In this document: piece by piece, positions 1 through 7,944 of the stretch
Numbering within the stretch: the stretch's first letter is position 1
Layout of the letters: each line of letters begins with the position of its first letter
DNA from: Phycisphaerae bacterium
Lineage (GTDB): Bacteria > Planctomycetota > Phycisphaerae > Sedimentisphaerales > Anaerobacaceae
Direction: 5' to 3'
Assembly: GCA_017993835.1 (NCBI GenBank)
Contig: JAGOLX010000011.1
Span: forward strand, 62,001-126,000
Length of the DNA stretch: 64,000 bases
Made by a program: the position numbers and the translations under genes
The notes under the pieces: generated by a model
What the model was told of the DNA's origin: nothing
Seen by the model: the letters and a program-made list of their open reading frames with translations, nothing else
The model's database searches: none

Positions 1-714
1 ACCGAGTTCACGCGATTCGCTCACCTGGCGTACTATCCACTGGCAGGGGGCGACAAGGCCAGCAAGGAGGCGGTTCGACCTCTCCTGGGGCTCTTGAAAC
101 AGGCGTATGGAGCCGATTTCCATCTCCCCGACTTTGCGTGGCTGCTGGATCGGATCGAGCCGGACGCCGCCAAGCTCAGATTGGTCGACGAGCAGATCGA
201 CAAGCGACTGAATACCGTGAACACATCGAGCCTGGGCAGGGTCTTCGACGCGGTCGCCGCGATGCTCGGCTTGGGCAGCTACAACCACTTCGACGCCCAA
301 CTCCCAATGGCCCTTGAATCGCTGGCCCAGCCGGGGATCGACGACCGCTACGAGTTCGATCTGCGTTCCAACGCCGGCGAGCCGCGCCAACTGGACCTGC
401 GCAGGATGATGATGGGAGTGCTGGAGGATGTCAGAAGCGGGAAGACCCCATCGATTGTCTCTGCCAAGTTCCACAACACGCTCACGGAGGCCCTATTGGC
501 AATGGCGAAGGCAGCGAGGGAGAGCACCGGCCTGGAGGTGGCAGCGCTGAGCGGCGGGGCGTTCTGCAATCGTATCCTGACGGCCCAGCTCGCCACGCGC
601 CTAAACCGGGAAGGGTTCAAGGTGCTGCTCAATCGCGAAGTCCCCACCAACGACGGCGGCCTGGCGCTCGGCCAGGCCGCGATTGCAGCCGACCGGCTGC
701 GCCGCGAAGTGTGA
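1..714 (+). CDS. hypF: Carbamoyltransferase HypF, C-terminal part (5' end outside window)
   Basis: This is the last 237 codons of HypF, which makes the thiocarbamoyl group on the HypE C-terminal cysteine, the source of the cyanide ligands of [NiFe]-hydrogenase. The frame is open from base 1, so the acylphosphatase, zinc-finger and YrdC-like domains lie outside. The visible part is the Kae1-like carbamoyltransferase domain: a PLAGGDKA segment near the edge, SGGAFCNRIL around residue 180, and the terminal DGGLALGQ motif typical of HypF. It heads a series of maturation genes on the same strand, with hypC about 970 bp downstream. Identification rests on these motifs and on the hypCDEAB context. 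Confidence 0.9.
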   Translation, partial: TEFTRFAHLAYYPLAGGDKASKEAVRPLLGLLKQAYGADFHLPDFAWLLDRIEPDAAKLRLVDEQIDKRLNTVNTSSLGRVFDAVAAMLGLGSYNHFDAQLPMALESLAQPGIDDRYEFDLRSNAGEPRQLDLRRMMMGVLEDVRSGKTPSIVSAKFHNTLTEALLAMAKAARESTGLEVAALSGGAFCNRILTAQLATRLNREGFKVLLNREVPTNDGGLALGQAAIAADRLRREV

Positions 715-1107
715 CACGCACGTTGCGTGTATTCCGCCTTCTGCCAGATTTCCATGACAGCTTGTCCTCTTTCTCTTGGGGGCTCGGCCCCCAAACCCCC
801 GGCATTTGACGCTTTGGGCCAATAGCATGATGATGAGAGAGTCAGGTTCACCCTTTGTCGATGCCCAGTGTTGTGGGTAGTCTGGAAGGTGCTGCTGTGG
901 AGGATAGGGTTCTGCTGGCAAGCACCCCGAGCGCCACAGCAGTCCAGTGGCACGGGCGATGCCGTCAGCATGGCGGCATCGCCTCGCTGACATGGCGTGC
1001 TGCTGGCGTAAAGCGTGAAATGCCAGGGGTCCGGGGACGGCGTCCCCGGTTATGGGGTGCGCACGCTCCCCAGAGTACATAAGAAACCGGATAGACCCGG
1101 TTATCCT
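715..1107. repeat. Intergenic region with two copies of a dispersed GC-rich palindromic repeat
   Basis: There is no convincing gene here. About 766-830 (inverted) and 1000-1050 (direct) belong to one repeat family built from an AAAGCG-type block, then AAATGCC, then a G-run/C-run hairpin. Two more copies lie at about 10147-10202 (inverted) and 10248-10303 (direct). The 766-830 and 10248-10303 copies match almost base for base when one is reverse-complemented. Function is unknown; it behaves as a non-coding dispersed repeat. Confidence 0.6.
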
Positions 1108-1356
1108 TCATAGGGGAATGGCTTCCTGAAGGACGCGTTGTTTGATCAGGGGATTGAGTCCCTTTTCCGTCACGATCTCCACAGGCCTGCCGAGGATCTG
1201 CTCCAGGTCCAGGATGAGCCCCGCGGGAAACCAGGAGCTTGTTGTCGGTCCCGCATCGACCAAGAGATCCACATCGCTGTCCGGCCCATCCTCGCCTCGC
1301 ACAACGGAACCAAACAGGCGAACGTTCCTCGCGCTGTGCATAGCCGCAATACTCAC
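1108..1356 (-). CDS. MNT-type nucleotidyltransferase domain protein, probably N-terminally truncated
   Basis: The product is 82 residues of a minimal nucleotidyltransferase fold. GSVVRGE followed by DSDVDLLVD is the glycine-serine plus double-aspartate active-site signature. Such proteins usually act as antitoxins for HEPN toxins by modifying the toxin; no HEPN partner is adjacent. The chosen start is a GTG. The frame stays open upstream and reads QAEKRDDI, which looks like the usual first helix of the family, but it then runs into a GTAG palindrome at 1384-1404. The native start was therefore probably lost to a repeat insertion. It lies opposite to and between hypF and hypC, splitting the hyp operon. 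Confidence 0.7.
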   Translation of the reverse strand: MSIAAMHSARNVRLFGSVVRGEDGPDSDVDLLVDAGPTTSSWFPAGLILDLEQILGRPVEIVTEKGLNPLIKQRVLQEAIPL

Positions 1357-1681
1357 GATGTCGTCACGTTTCTCCGCCTGAACGGTGCGTGGTACGCACC
1401 CTACAAGGAATCACGCATGGCCCGCAGCACGTAGGGTGCGTATCACGCACCATGTTCATCTACGCTGCGCTTCGTTCAGGATGACAGAAGTCTCGCAAGT
1501 ATCGATCCGAATCCGTATCATAGAGACGCTTCACAAGGGAACGTGCGGTTGCCTTGGTCGGGCGAGCTTGACCTGGGTCCCTCGCCCCCGTAGAATGACT
1601 CGCGTCTTGGTCGTCCGCTCCTATTTCGCGGGGTGGTGAACAGAAACCGCAGTCTTGACGGCAACGTGAGAGCGAAGAACG
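1357..1681. repeat. Intergenic region with two GTAGGGTGCGT palindromes
   Basis: Two copies of a short palindrome with a GTAG foot (arms GGTGCGT/ACGCACC) lie at 1384-1404 (inverted) and 1431-1451 (direct). A variant with arms GGTGGGT/ACCCAC is at 26591-26613. The rest, up to the hypC start, shows no gene. I see no clear promoter for hypC. Confidence 0.6.
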
Positions 1682-1924
1682 ATGTGCTTAGCCATACCGG
1701 CGCGGATCATTGAACTGGACCAGGACCGGGCGGTCGTGGATGCGATGGGCAATCGGTGGAAGGCCAAGACCACGCTGCTGCCTGGGGTCAAGCTCGGAGA
1801 CGTCGTGTTGGTGCACGCGGGTTTTGCCATCTCGCTCGTGGATGAGGAGGAAGCGAAGAAGACCTGGGAGCTGTTCGCCGAGATTGACGCCTTCGAGAGC
1901 ACGCAGAACAGGGTTTCCGGATAG
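1682..1924 (+). CDS. hypC: Hydrogenase assembly chaperone HypC
   Basis: At 80 residues it has normal family length. It begins MCLAIP; Cys2, exposed after methionine removal, is the residue through which HypC/HybG chaperones bind the iron precursor and the hydrogenase large subunit. HypC shuttles the Fe(CN)2CO group between HypD and the large-subunit precursor in the cytoplasm. It ends 5 bp before hypD, so the two are surely co-transcribed. No hydrogenase structural gene lies in the window, so the client enzyme is encoded elsewhere. Confidence 0.95.
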   Translation: MCLAIPARIIELDQDRAVVDAMGNRWKAKTTLLPGVKLGDVVLVHAGFAISLVDEEEAKKTWELFAEIDAFESTQNRVSG

Positions 1925-1929
1925 CGAGC

Positions 1930-3012
1930 ATGTTGGACAGGATCGCCCACGCACAACAAATCATCGAGGATTCCTGCCGGAGGCTGGAGCGGCCCATCAC
2001 GATCATGGAGGTCTGCGGGACGCACACCGTCTCGATCTTTCGCAGCGGGATTCGGTCGATCCTGCCCCAGAAGGTCAAGCTGCTCTCGGGGCCGGGGTGT
2101 CCCGTCTGCGTGACCGATCAGGGCTACATCGACGCGGTGATGCACCTGGCAGATCGCGATGACTGCCTGATTGCCACCTACGGCGACATGATCCGCGTGC
2201 CCTGCAGCGACGGTTCCCTGGAGACCCGCGGATCGACGGGCAACATCCGCGTCGTTCTCAGCAGTGAAGACGCGCTGCAATTGGCGAGAGAGAGACCCGA
2301 CAAGACGGTCGTGTTCATCGCGGTCGGCTTCGAGACCACGTCGCCTGCGACCGCGGTGGTTGTCAAAGAAGCTGCGGCCGAGGGAATCGAGAACTTCTGT
2401 GTCCTCTGCGGGCACAAGCTGGTCCTTCCCGCCATGCGGGTGCTGCTGGGCGGGATGAACGACCGGATCGACGCGTTCCTCTGTCCCGGCCACGTCAGCG
2501 TTATCATCGGTTCGGGGGCCTTCGCCCAGATCGTGGCGGACTACCATCGTCCCTGCGTGGTGGCAGGCTTCGAGCCTGTGCAGATCGTCGAGGCCCTCGC
2601 GGAAATCTGCCGCCAGCTCGCGGTCGGCACGGCGGAGCTGAAATCGCTCTACGGCGCGGTCGTGACCGAGACGGGAAACGTCGCGGCCCAGCGGATCATC
2701 GACGAGTGCTTCGAGCCCGCGGACGGCTATTGGAGAGGTCTCGGAAGAATCGCGAAGAGCACGCTGGCTCTGCGGGAGCCATACAGGCGATTCGACGCCC
2801 TCGAGCGATTCGGTCTGGAGGACGGGCCGGGCAGGGAGAATCCCGGCTGCCGGTGCGGCGAGGTCCTGTGCGGCCTGATCGAGCCGGCCGAGTGCTCTCT
2901 GTTCGGGACGCACTGCACGCCGCAGAAGCCCGTGGGGCCGTGCATGGTCAGCTCGGAAGGGACCTGTGCGGCGTGGTTCAAGTATGGGCGGCCGAGAGGA
3001 CGCGACAGATGA
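1930..3012 (+). CDS. hypD: Hydrogenase formation protein HypD
   Basis: HypD is the iron-sulfur scaffold on which Fe(CN)2CO is assembled together with HypC. The 360-residue product shows the expected blocks: CGTHT near residue 35, GPGCPVC near residue 57, a central Rossmann-like region with GFETT around residue 135, and a cysteine-rich C-terminus (CRCGEVLCG, then GTHC, PVGPC and SSEGTC) that binds the [4Fe-4S] cluster. Its TGA overlaps the hypE ATG (ATGA), indicating translational coupling. Confidence 0.96.
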   Translation: MLDRIAHAQQIIEDSCRRLERPITIMEVCGTHTVSIFRSGIRSILPQKVKLLSGPGCPVCVTDQGYIDAVMHLADRDDCLIATYGDMIRVPCSDGSLETRGSTGNIRVVLSSEDALQLARERPDKTVVFIAVGFETTSPATAVVVKEAAAEGIENFCVLCGHKLVLPAMRVLLGGMNDRIDAFLCPGHVSVIIGSGAFAQIVADYHRPCVVAGFEPVQIVEALAEICRQLAVGTAELKSLYGAVVTETGNVAAQRIIDECFEPADGYWRGLGRIAKSTLALREPYRRFDALERFGLEDGPGRENPGCRCGEVLCGLIEPAECSLFGTHCTPQKPVGPCMVSSEGTCAAWFKYGRPRGRDR

Positions 3013-4028
3013 CAGTAGAACCCGAGAGAATCCTGCTCGCCCACGGCGGAGGAGGCCAGCTCACCAGCCGGCTTATCCGCGAGCACATCGTGCCGAGATT
3101 CTCCAACGATGCGCTCTCGGAACTGGGCGACTCCGCGGCTCTGACGCTGCCCTCCAGTGCGATCTGTTTCACGACAGACAGTTACGTGGTCAAGCCGCTG
3201 TTCTTTCCAGGGGGCGACATCGGCAAGCTCGCGGTCTGCGGAACGGTGAACGATCTGGCGGTGTCCGGATCGAGACCGCTGGTGCTCTCTCTGGCGCTGA
3301 TCGTGGAAGAGGGGTTCGAGCTGGCGACGCTGGATCGCATCCTCCAGAGCGTCAGCGATGCCGCCCGCGGCAACCACGTGAGCGTCGTGACGGGCGATAC
3401 GAAGACGGTCGAGCGGGGCTCGGCCGATGGGATCTTCATCAACACGGCGGGCATCGGCGTCAAGCTGGCGAACGTGGAGCCTGGTTTGGGCAAGATCCGG
3501 GCGGGAGACAAGATCCTCGTCAGCGGCACGATCGGCGATCACGGCATGACCATCATCTCGCAGCGGGAGGGCATCCGCTTCGAATCGCAGTTGGAAAGCG
3601 ACTGCGCGGGGCTCGCGGAACTGACGTGCGGCCTGTTCGAGGAAGTGCCGGGCATCCGGTTCATGCGGGACCCGACCCGCGGCGGTCTGGCGGCGACCCT
3701 CAACGAGATCGTCGAGGCCAGTCGCCTGAGCGTGGAGATCAACGAGCAGGAAATCCCCGTGCGGCCGGAGGTGCAGGCGGCCGCGGATATGCTTGGATTC
3801 GACGTGCTGAACTCCGCGAACGAGGGCAAGTTCGTCGCGGTCGTGTCGCCCGATGCGGCTCACGAGTGCCTGCGCATGTGCAAGAGCCATGGGCTGGGAC
3901 GGAACGCGAGGATCATCGGCGAGGTCGTCGAGACGCGGGATGCCCCTTTGGTCGAGCTGCAAACGAAGATCGGAGGGCGTCGGATCGTGCAGATGCCCTA
4001 TGGACGAGAGCTGCCGAGGATTTGCTGA
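3009..4028 (+). CDS. hypE: Carbamoyl dehydratase HypE
   Basis: HypE dehydrates the HypF-made S-thiocarbamoyl group to a thiocyanate in an ATP-dependent reaction and donates the cyanide to the iron on HypC-HypD. The start at 3009 gives 339 residues beginning MTVEPERILLAHGGGG, the family N-terminus; longer upstream readings only shadow hypD. It is a PurM/AIR-synthase fold protein with GGDIGKLAVCGTVNDLAV as the nucleotide-binding region and a DPTRGG motif later. It ends PRIC, with the C-terminal cysteine that carries the CN group, so the protein is intact. Start and stop overlap its neighbours by 4 and 1 bases. Confidence 0.96.
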   Translation: MTVEPERILLAHGGGGQLTSRLIREHIVPRFSNDALSELGDSAALTLPSSAICFTTDSYVVKPLFFPGGDIGKLAVCGTVNDLAVSGSRPLVLSLALIVEEGFELATLDRILQSVSDAARGNHVSVVTGDTKTVERGSADGIFINTAGIGVKLANVEPGLGKIRAGDKILVSGTIGDHGMTIISQREGIRFESQLESDCAGLAELTCGLFEEVPGIRFMRDPTRGGLAATLNEIVEASRLSVEINEQEIPVRPEVQAAADMLGFDVLNSANEGKFVAVVSPDAAHECLRMCKSHGLGRNARIIGEVVETRDAPLVELQTKIGGRRIVQMPYGRELPRIC

Positions 4029-4387
4029 TGCACGAGGCCACCGTAGCGCAGAGCCTGATCGAAGCGATCTTGCGGGAGGCCGAGACACGCGGCGGCAGGC
4101 CTGTCCGCGCGAGGATGAGTTGCGGCGAGCTGAACAAGATCAATGATGAAGTGTTCACGTTCGCCTTCGAGGCCGTTGCGAAAGGCACGTTGTGCGATGG
4201 GATGACGCTGCGAATCGAGCACAAGCCCTTGCAGGCTCGATGCAAGACGTGCGGCAATGTGTTTGCCCTCGACGTATCCAACACTCGGTGCCCGAGCTGT
4301 GAAGGCGGCAACTTCGAATTGCTGCCCGATGCGCCGCTGGTCCTGGAAGAAATCGAGTTCGAAGGAGCAGAAGATGGAGAAGGTTGA
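4028..4387 (+). CDS. hypA: Hydrogenase nickel insertion protein HypA
   Basis: The 119-residue protein starts MHE, where His2 is the conserved nickel ligand. It carries two CxxC pairs, CKTC and CPSC, about 15 residues apart, forming the structural zinc site. HypA works with HypB to deliver nickel to the hydrogenase large subunit after the iron centre is installed. The start overlaps the hypE stop by one base (TGATG), and the 3' end overlaps hypB by 14 bases, so the genes form one coupled unit. Confidence 0.95.
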   Translation: MHEATVAQSLIEAILREAETRGGRPVRARMSCGELNKINDEVFTFAFEAVAKGTLCDGMTLRIEHKPLQARCKTCGNVFALDVSNTRCPSCEGGNFELLPDAPLVLEEIEFEGAEDGEG

Positions 4388-5036
4388 CGTCGGCAGGAAG
4401 ATCCTGAGCGCCAATGAGACGTATGCGTTGAAGAACCGCCAGCTTCTGGACCGGTATGGCAAACCGTGCTTCAACCTGATCTCTTCGCCCGGCTCGGGCA
4501 AGACGACCCTGCTGGTGCGCACGATCACCGACTTGATACAGACGCTTCACATCGGCGTGATCGAGGGCGACTTGCAGACGGACATCGACGCCGAGAGGAT
4601 TCGCGCCACGAAGGCGCCAGCCATCCAGATCAACACGGATGGAGCGTGTCATCTCTCCGCGTCACAGGTGAATCGGGCGCTGGAGAAGCTGCCCGTCGAG
4701 AGTCTCGATATCGTCTTCATTGAGAATGTCGGCAATCTCGTGTGCCCCTCGGCCTTTGAACTCGGCGAAGATGGGAAGATTGTTGTGCTGTCGGTTGCGG
4801 AGGGCGATGATAAACCGGTGAAGTATCCCGGGATTTTCGCGAAGTCGAAGGTCCTGCTGGTGAACAAGATCGACATGCTGAAGGGGGGATTCGTCGATTT
4901 CGATCTCGACCGCGTCCGCCGCGATGCGAGGAAGCTCAATCAGGCCATCGAGATCTTCCCGGTCTCGGCCAGGACGGGCGAAGGCATGCAGAACTGGTAT
5001 GACTGGCTGACCCGCCAGGTTCGCAGGAGGTCGTGA
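4374..5036 (+). CDS. hypB: Hydrogenase nickel incorporation GTPase HypB
   Basis: HypB is the GTPase that powers nickel transfer with HypA. Starting at the ATG at 4374 inside the end of hypA gives 220 residues. The P-loop SSPGSGKTT lies near residue 37, a VIEGDLQTD switch region follows, and the guanine-specificity motif NKID is near residue 163. No histidine-rich nickel-storage stretch or N-terminal CxxC-type metal site is present, so this is the short form without nickel storage. It ends flush against the convergent nadD gene without an intervening terminator. Confidence 0.95.
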   Translation: MEKVDVGRKILSANETYALKNRQLLDRYGKPCFNLISSPGSGKTTLLVRTITDLIQTLHIGVIEGDLQTDIDAERIRATKAPAIQINTDGACHLSASQVNRALEKLPVESLDIVFIENVGNLVCPSAFELGEDGKIVVLSVAEGDDKPVKYPGIFAKSKVLLVNKIDMLKGGFVDFDLDRVRRDARKLNQAIEIFPVSARTGEGMQNWYDWLTRQVRRRS

Positions 5037-5654
5037 CTACCGGTAGAGGTTGTGCTCGCGGATGTACTCGATCACATCCGGATGTAGCATTCCGCTCACG
5101 TCCTCGCCTGCCGCCAGTCTCTTTCGCACGTGCGTGCTGCTGATCTCGATCAACGGGGTCTGCACCACGTTCTGTTTGAGTTGGGCGATGCGTTGCTCGC
5201 CCCATTGAGACTCGAACTGGTCGAAGTCCGGCGGCTCGCAGCCCGCTCGCAGCATCGTCGTGAGATTGCACTCGTCCAGCAGCTCGATGATCCGGTACCA
5301 GTGGACGAGGTCTTTCACGCTGTCGGCGCCGAGCAGCCAGTGAATCGCGACATCAGGACCATATTCACGGCGGAACAGCCGCACTGTGTCCAGTGTGAAG
5401 CTCGGAGACACGCGGGCCAGCTCGCAGTCGCTGACCTCGAAGGAATCATTGTCCGCGATGGCCAGCGCCACCATGGTCAACCGATCTTCGTCTCTCGCGT
5501 GCGGAGCGAAGCTCTTCAGGGGAGAGCATTTGGCCGGGATGAAGATCGTTCTTTCGGCCCGAATCCGGCCGGCGGCAACCTCGACGACTCTCGTATGACC
5601 GAGATGGATCGGATCGAACGAGCCTCCAAAGAGTGCGATGGTTCTCTGTGTCAT
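5037..5654 (-). CDS. nadD: Nicotinate-nucleotide adenylyltransferase
   Basis: NadD adenylates nicotinate mononucleotide to deamido-NAD in NAD biosynthesis. The 205-residue product begins with FGGSFDPIHLGH, the nucleotidyl-transferase GxFDPxHxGH signature, and has ISSTHVRKRL, the C-terminal ISSTxIR motif, near residue 165. I chose the ATG at 5654; a TTG six codons upstream is possible. It is transcribed towards hypB, with stops directly abutting. Intact and of family-typical length. Confidence 0.92.
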   Translation of the reverse strand: MTQRTIALFGGSFDPIHLGHTRVVEVAAGRIRAERTIFIPAKCSPLKSFAPHARDEDRLTMVALAIADNDSFEVSDCELARVSPSFTLDTVRLFRREYGPDVAIHWLLGADSVKDLVHWYRIIELLDECNLTTMLRAGCEPPDFDQFESQWGEQRIAQLKQNVVQTPLIEISSTHVRKRLAAGEDVSGMLHPDVIEYIREHNLYR

Positions 5655-6175
5655 GCAGTTGTTAACAGCCAACCTGTGTGTTTTGTCGCCGAGACCCGGC
5701 CGAATTCACTGAGATTCGACGGGCTCGACCGTGACTATAAGAACACTCTTCGAAGGCGAAAGTCAAGCCGCCGCTGCATTTTCCGGGGCACGTCGCTGAT
5801 GTGTCACGAGACGGCGCGAAGACCGAGCGTCACGTCGTGTACCGTCGCGGCGAATGGTGAAGAAAAACGCTGTATCTGTGCATTCGTTGACGGTCGGATG
5901 TGCGCCGTCGATGTCGTGACGCGAGGAGCAAAGACATGCGTTGGAACCCTCAGGACACGATGATCCTGGCACGTCGAATGGAGGTTCTCTTCATGGTCCA
6001 AGAAAATTTTATGAAGGATTCGGAAATCCTTGGACGATAAAGAACATAACAATTGTCAACATCGCCAGGACAACCGTGTTGACAAGCGCGTGGCATGAAT
6101 TTTAGTGTTAGTCAGTAGAGTACATACACAAACCAATTATTCGTTGGTCCACTGAATCGAAAAGGAGAAAACGGA
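5655..6175. other. Intergenic region upstream of nadD and of the lysine-rich peptide gene
   Basis: About 520 bases hold no larger gene. A small perfect hairpin, AAGGATT-cgga-AATCCTT, lies at 6014-6031, and the promoter of the following small gene at 6079-6108. The segment 6000-6120 is clearly more AT-rich than its surroundings, as expected for a regulatory region. Confidence 0.5.
6079..6108 (+). promoter_or_regulatory. Housekeeping-type promoter for the lysine-rich peptide gene
   Basis: A perfect -35 box TTGACA at 6079-6084 and a -10-like TAGTGT at 6103-6108 are separated by 18 bases. They lie about 70 bases upstream of the ATG at 6176, which has the strong ribosome site AAGGAG at 6161-6166. 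Assigned by eye to a sigma-70-type consensus. Confidence 0.5.
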
Positions 6176-6274
6176 ATGGCCAAGAAGAAAGTAGCCAAGA
6201 AGAAGGTCGCGAAGAAGAAGGTTGCCAAGAAGGCGAAGAAGACGGCGAAGAAGAAGACCGCGAAGAAGAAGTAG
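6176..6274 (+). CDS. Lysine-rich histone-tail-like peptide, 32 residues
   Basis: This short frame encodes 32 residues, of which 19 are lysine, 7 alanine, 3 valine and 2 threonine, as repeats of VAKKK, AKK and TAKKK. It resembles the C-terminal tails of histone H1 and of the Hc1/AlgP-like bacterial DNA-compaction proteins, here without any globular domain. An AAGGAG ribosome site sits 9 bases before the ATG, a TTGACA promoter lies upstream, and a terminator hairpin follows at 6401-6445. This makes a real monocistronic gene likely. A role in binding DNA, RNA or polyphosphate is inferred from composition only. Confidence 0.75.
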   Translation: MAKKKVAKKKVAKKKVAKKAKKTAKKKTAKKK

Positions 6275-6400
6275 TCTCGCGACGTCAGTCCAGAGCCTGC
6301 CCTCTTAGCGCCGCGGCGGCAATCCCATGGCGGTTCGTTCGGGGATGCTCCCCGACGAACGCAGTCCGAGAGATCGAGCGTCCGGCGGCAGGCTTTCGAA

Positions 6401-6446
6401 AAATGGAAGGTTCTCCGATACGCAGGAGTGCCTTCCATTTCTTTTT
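6401..6446 (+). terminator. Rho-independent terminator downstream of the lysine-rich peptide gene
   Basis: A perfect 10-bp stem, AAATGGAAGG (6401-6410) with CCTTCCATTT (6431-6440), has a shorter CTCC/GGAG pairing inside the loop and is followed by CTTTTT. It lies about 125 bases after the peptide stop and just before the lysA promoter, insulating the two. Confidence 0.7.
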
Positions 6447-6508
6447 GGGCGGGGGATCGGAGGGGGGGAGGGGCCTCTCCCGCCATCACGGCCCAGGCGA
6501 CCTGCTCC

Positions 6509-6536
6509 TTGTAATCGTGCGGGATTCGTCTATACT
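6509..6536 (+). promoter_or_regulatory. Promoter of lysA
   Basis: TTGTAA (6509-6514) and TATACT (6531-6536) are separated by 16 bases, about 60 bases before the lysA start. Good sigma-70-type match, assigned by eye. Confidence 0.5.
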
Positions 6537-6598
6537 GTCCTGCAATGCCGGTGGGCAGAGTGGAATCGTGGAGTGTGATCTTAGGAGAGAGTCCGTTC

Positions 6599-7885
6599 AT
6601 GGATCTGTTTCATTACCGCGACGGTGCGCTCCTCGCCGAGGGCGTGGACGTGCAGCGCGTTGCAGCCCAGGTGGGGACGCCCGCCTATGTCTACAGCAGG
6701 GGCACCTTCGAGAATCATCTGGCGAAGATACGACAGGCGTATCGCGAGCTGGATCCGATGATCTGTTTCGCGGTCAAGGCCTGCGGCAATCTGCACATTC
6801 TGAAGCTGATGGCCGAACGAGGCAGCGGATTCGATATCGTCAGCGGCGGCGAGCTCTATCGCGTCCTTCAGGCGGGGGGCGATCCCGCCAAGGTCGTCTA
6901 TGCGGGCGTCGGCAAGACCGACGACGAGATCGTCCAGGCGATCCGGGCCGGCATCGGGTACTTCAATATCGAGTCGGAGGAGGAGCTGGAGAATCTCATC
7001 CGCCTCGCAGAACGGCACGGGGACCCCAAGACCCGGATCAAGGCGGCGCTGCGCGTCAACCCCGACGTGGACTATCGCAGCCATGCGTACCTGGAGACGG
7101 GCAAGAAGCAGACCAAGTTCGGCGTGGACATCGAGCGAGCGGTCTCCGTCTTCGACCGGTACGCCGGCAACTCTGCGGTTCATCTGTGCGCGGTCCATGT
7201 CCATCTGGGCACGGGCGGCAAGACCATCGATCCATTCGTCGATGCGGTCCAGAAGATCCTCCCGCTCATCGACCGTCTCCGCGAGAAAGGACATACGGTC
7301 GAGGCGCTCGACCTGGGCGGCGGATACGGCGCCGACTACGAGACGGAGACCGTCCCCTCTGCGGAGCAATACGCCGCGGGACTCGTGCCCCTGCTGCGAG
7401 GCAAGGGGCTCAAGCTCATCCTCGAACCCGGCAAGAGCATCAGCGCCAACGCGGCCATTCTGCTGACGCGGGTCCTCTACACCAAGGAGGGCGGCGGCAA
7501 GAAGTTCGTCATCGTCGACGCGGGCATGAACGATTTGATCCGGCCCTCGCTGTACGGCGCGTTCCATTTCATCTGGCCGGCCCAGGTTGATGCTCGCTTC
7601 GTGCCGACTCAGCGAAGCAAGGACATGCACGTGGACGGGGCCGAGGTCGTCGATATCGTCGGGCCGATCTGCGAAGGAGCGGACTTCCTGGCCAAGGACC
7701 GGTCCATTCCGCCCGTGAAACGAGGCGATCTGCTGGCGGTCTTCACGGCGGGCGCTTACGCCTCCACCATGAGCAGCAACTACAACGCTCGCGGCAGGGC
7801 CCCCGAGGTTCTCGTCGAAGGCGACCACTTCCGTGTGATCCGCCGACGGGAAACCTACGAGGACCAGGTTGCACTGGAGAAGTAG
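6599..7885 (+). CDS. lysA: Diaminopimelate decarboxylase
   Basis: LysA decarboxylates meso-diaminopimelate to lysine, the last step of lysine synthesis. The 428-residue protein is a fold-type III PLP enzyme. CFAVKAC near residue 58 contains the PLP-binding lysine, LGGGYG near residue 240 is the glycine loop holding the phosphate, EPGKSI is near residue 275, and GPICEGADF near residue 353 supplies the substrate-binding cysteine and glutamate. The start at 6599 is preferred because AGGAGA lies about 10 bases upstream; an in-frame ATG at 6545 has no such site. It appears monocistronic. Confidence 0.94.
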   Translation: MDLFHYRDGALLAEGVDVQRVAAQVGTPAYVYSRGTFENHLAKIRQAYRELDPMICFAVKACGNLHILKLMAERGSGFDIVSGGELYRVLQAGGDPAKVVYAGVGKTDDEIVQAIRAGIGYFNIESEEELENLIRLAERHGDPKTRIKAALRVNPDVDYRSHAYLETGKKQTKFGVDIERAVSVFDRYAGNSAVHLCAVHVHLGTGGKTIDPFVDAVQKILPLIDRLREKGHTVEALDLGGGYGADYETETVPSAEQYAAGLVPLLRGKGLKLILEPGKSISANAAILLTRVLYTKEGGGKKFVIVDAGMNDLIRPSLYGAFHFIWPAQVDARFVPTQRSKDMHVDGAEVVDIVGPICEGADFLAKDRSIPPVKRGDLLAVFTAGAYASTMSSNYNARGRAPEVLVEGDHFRVIRRRETYEDQVALEK

Positions 7886-7944
7886 CTCTTCTCCGGCGGT
7901 GTTGGAGCGACTCCGCAACGGACCTTCAATCCCTCTCGGCTGAC

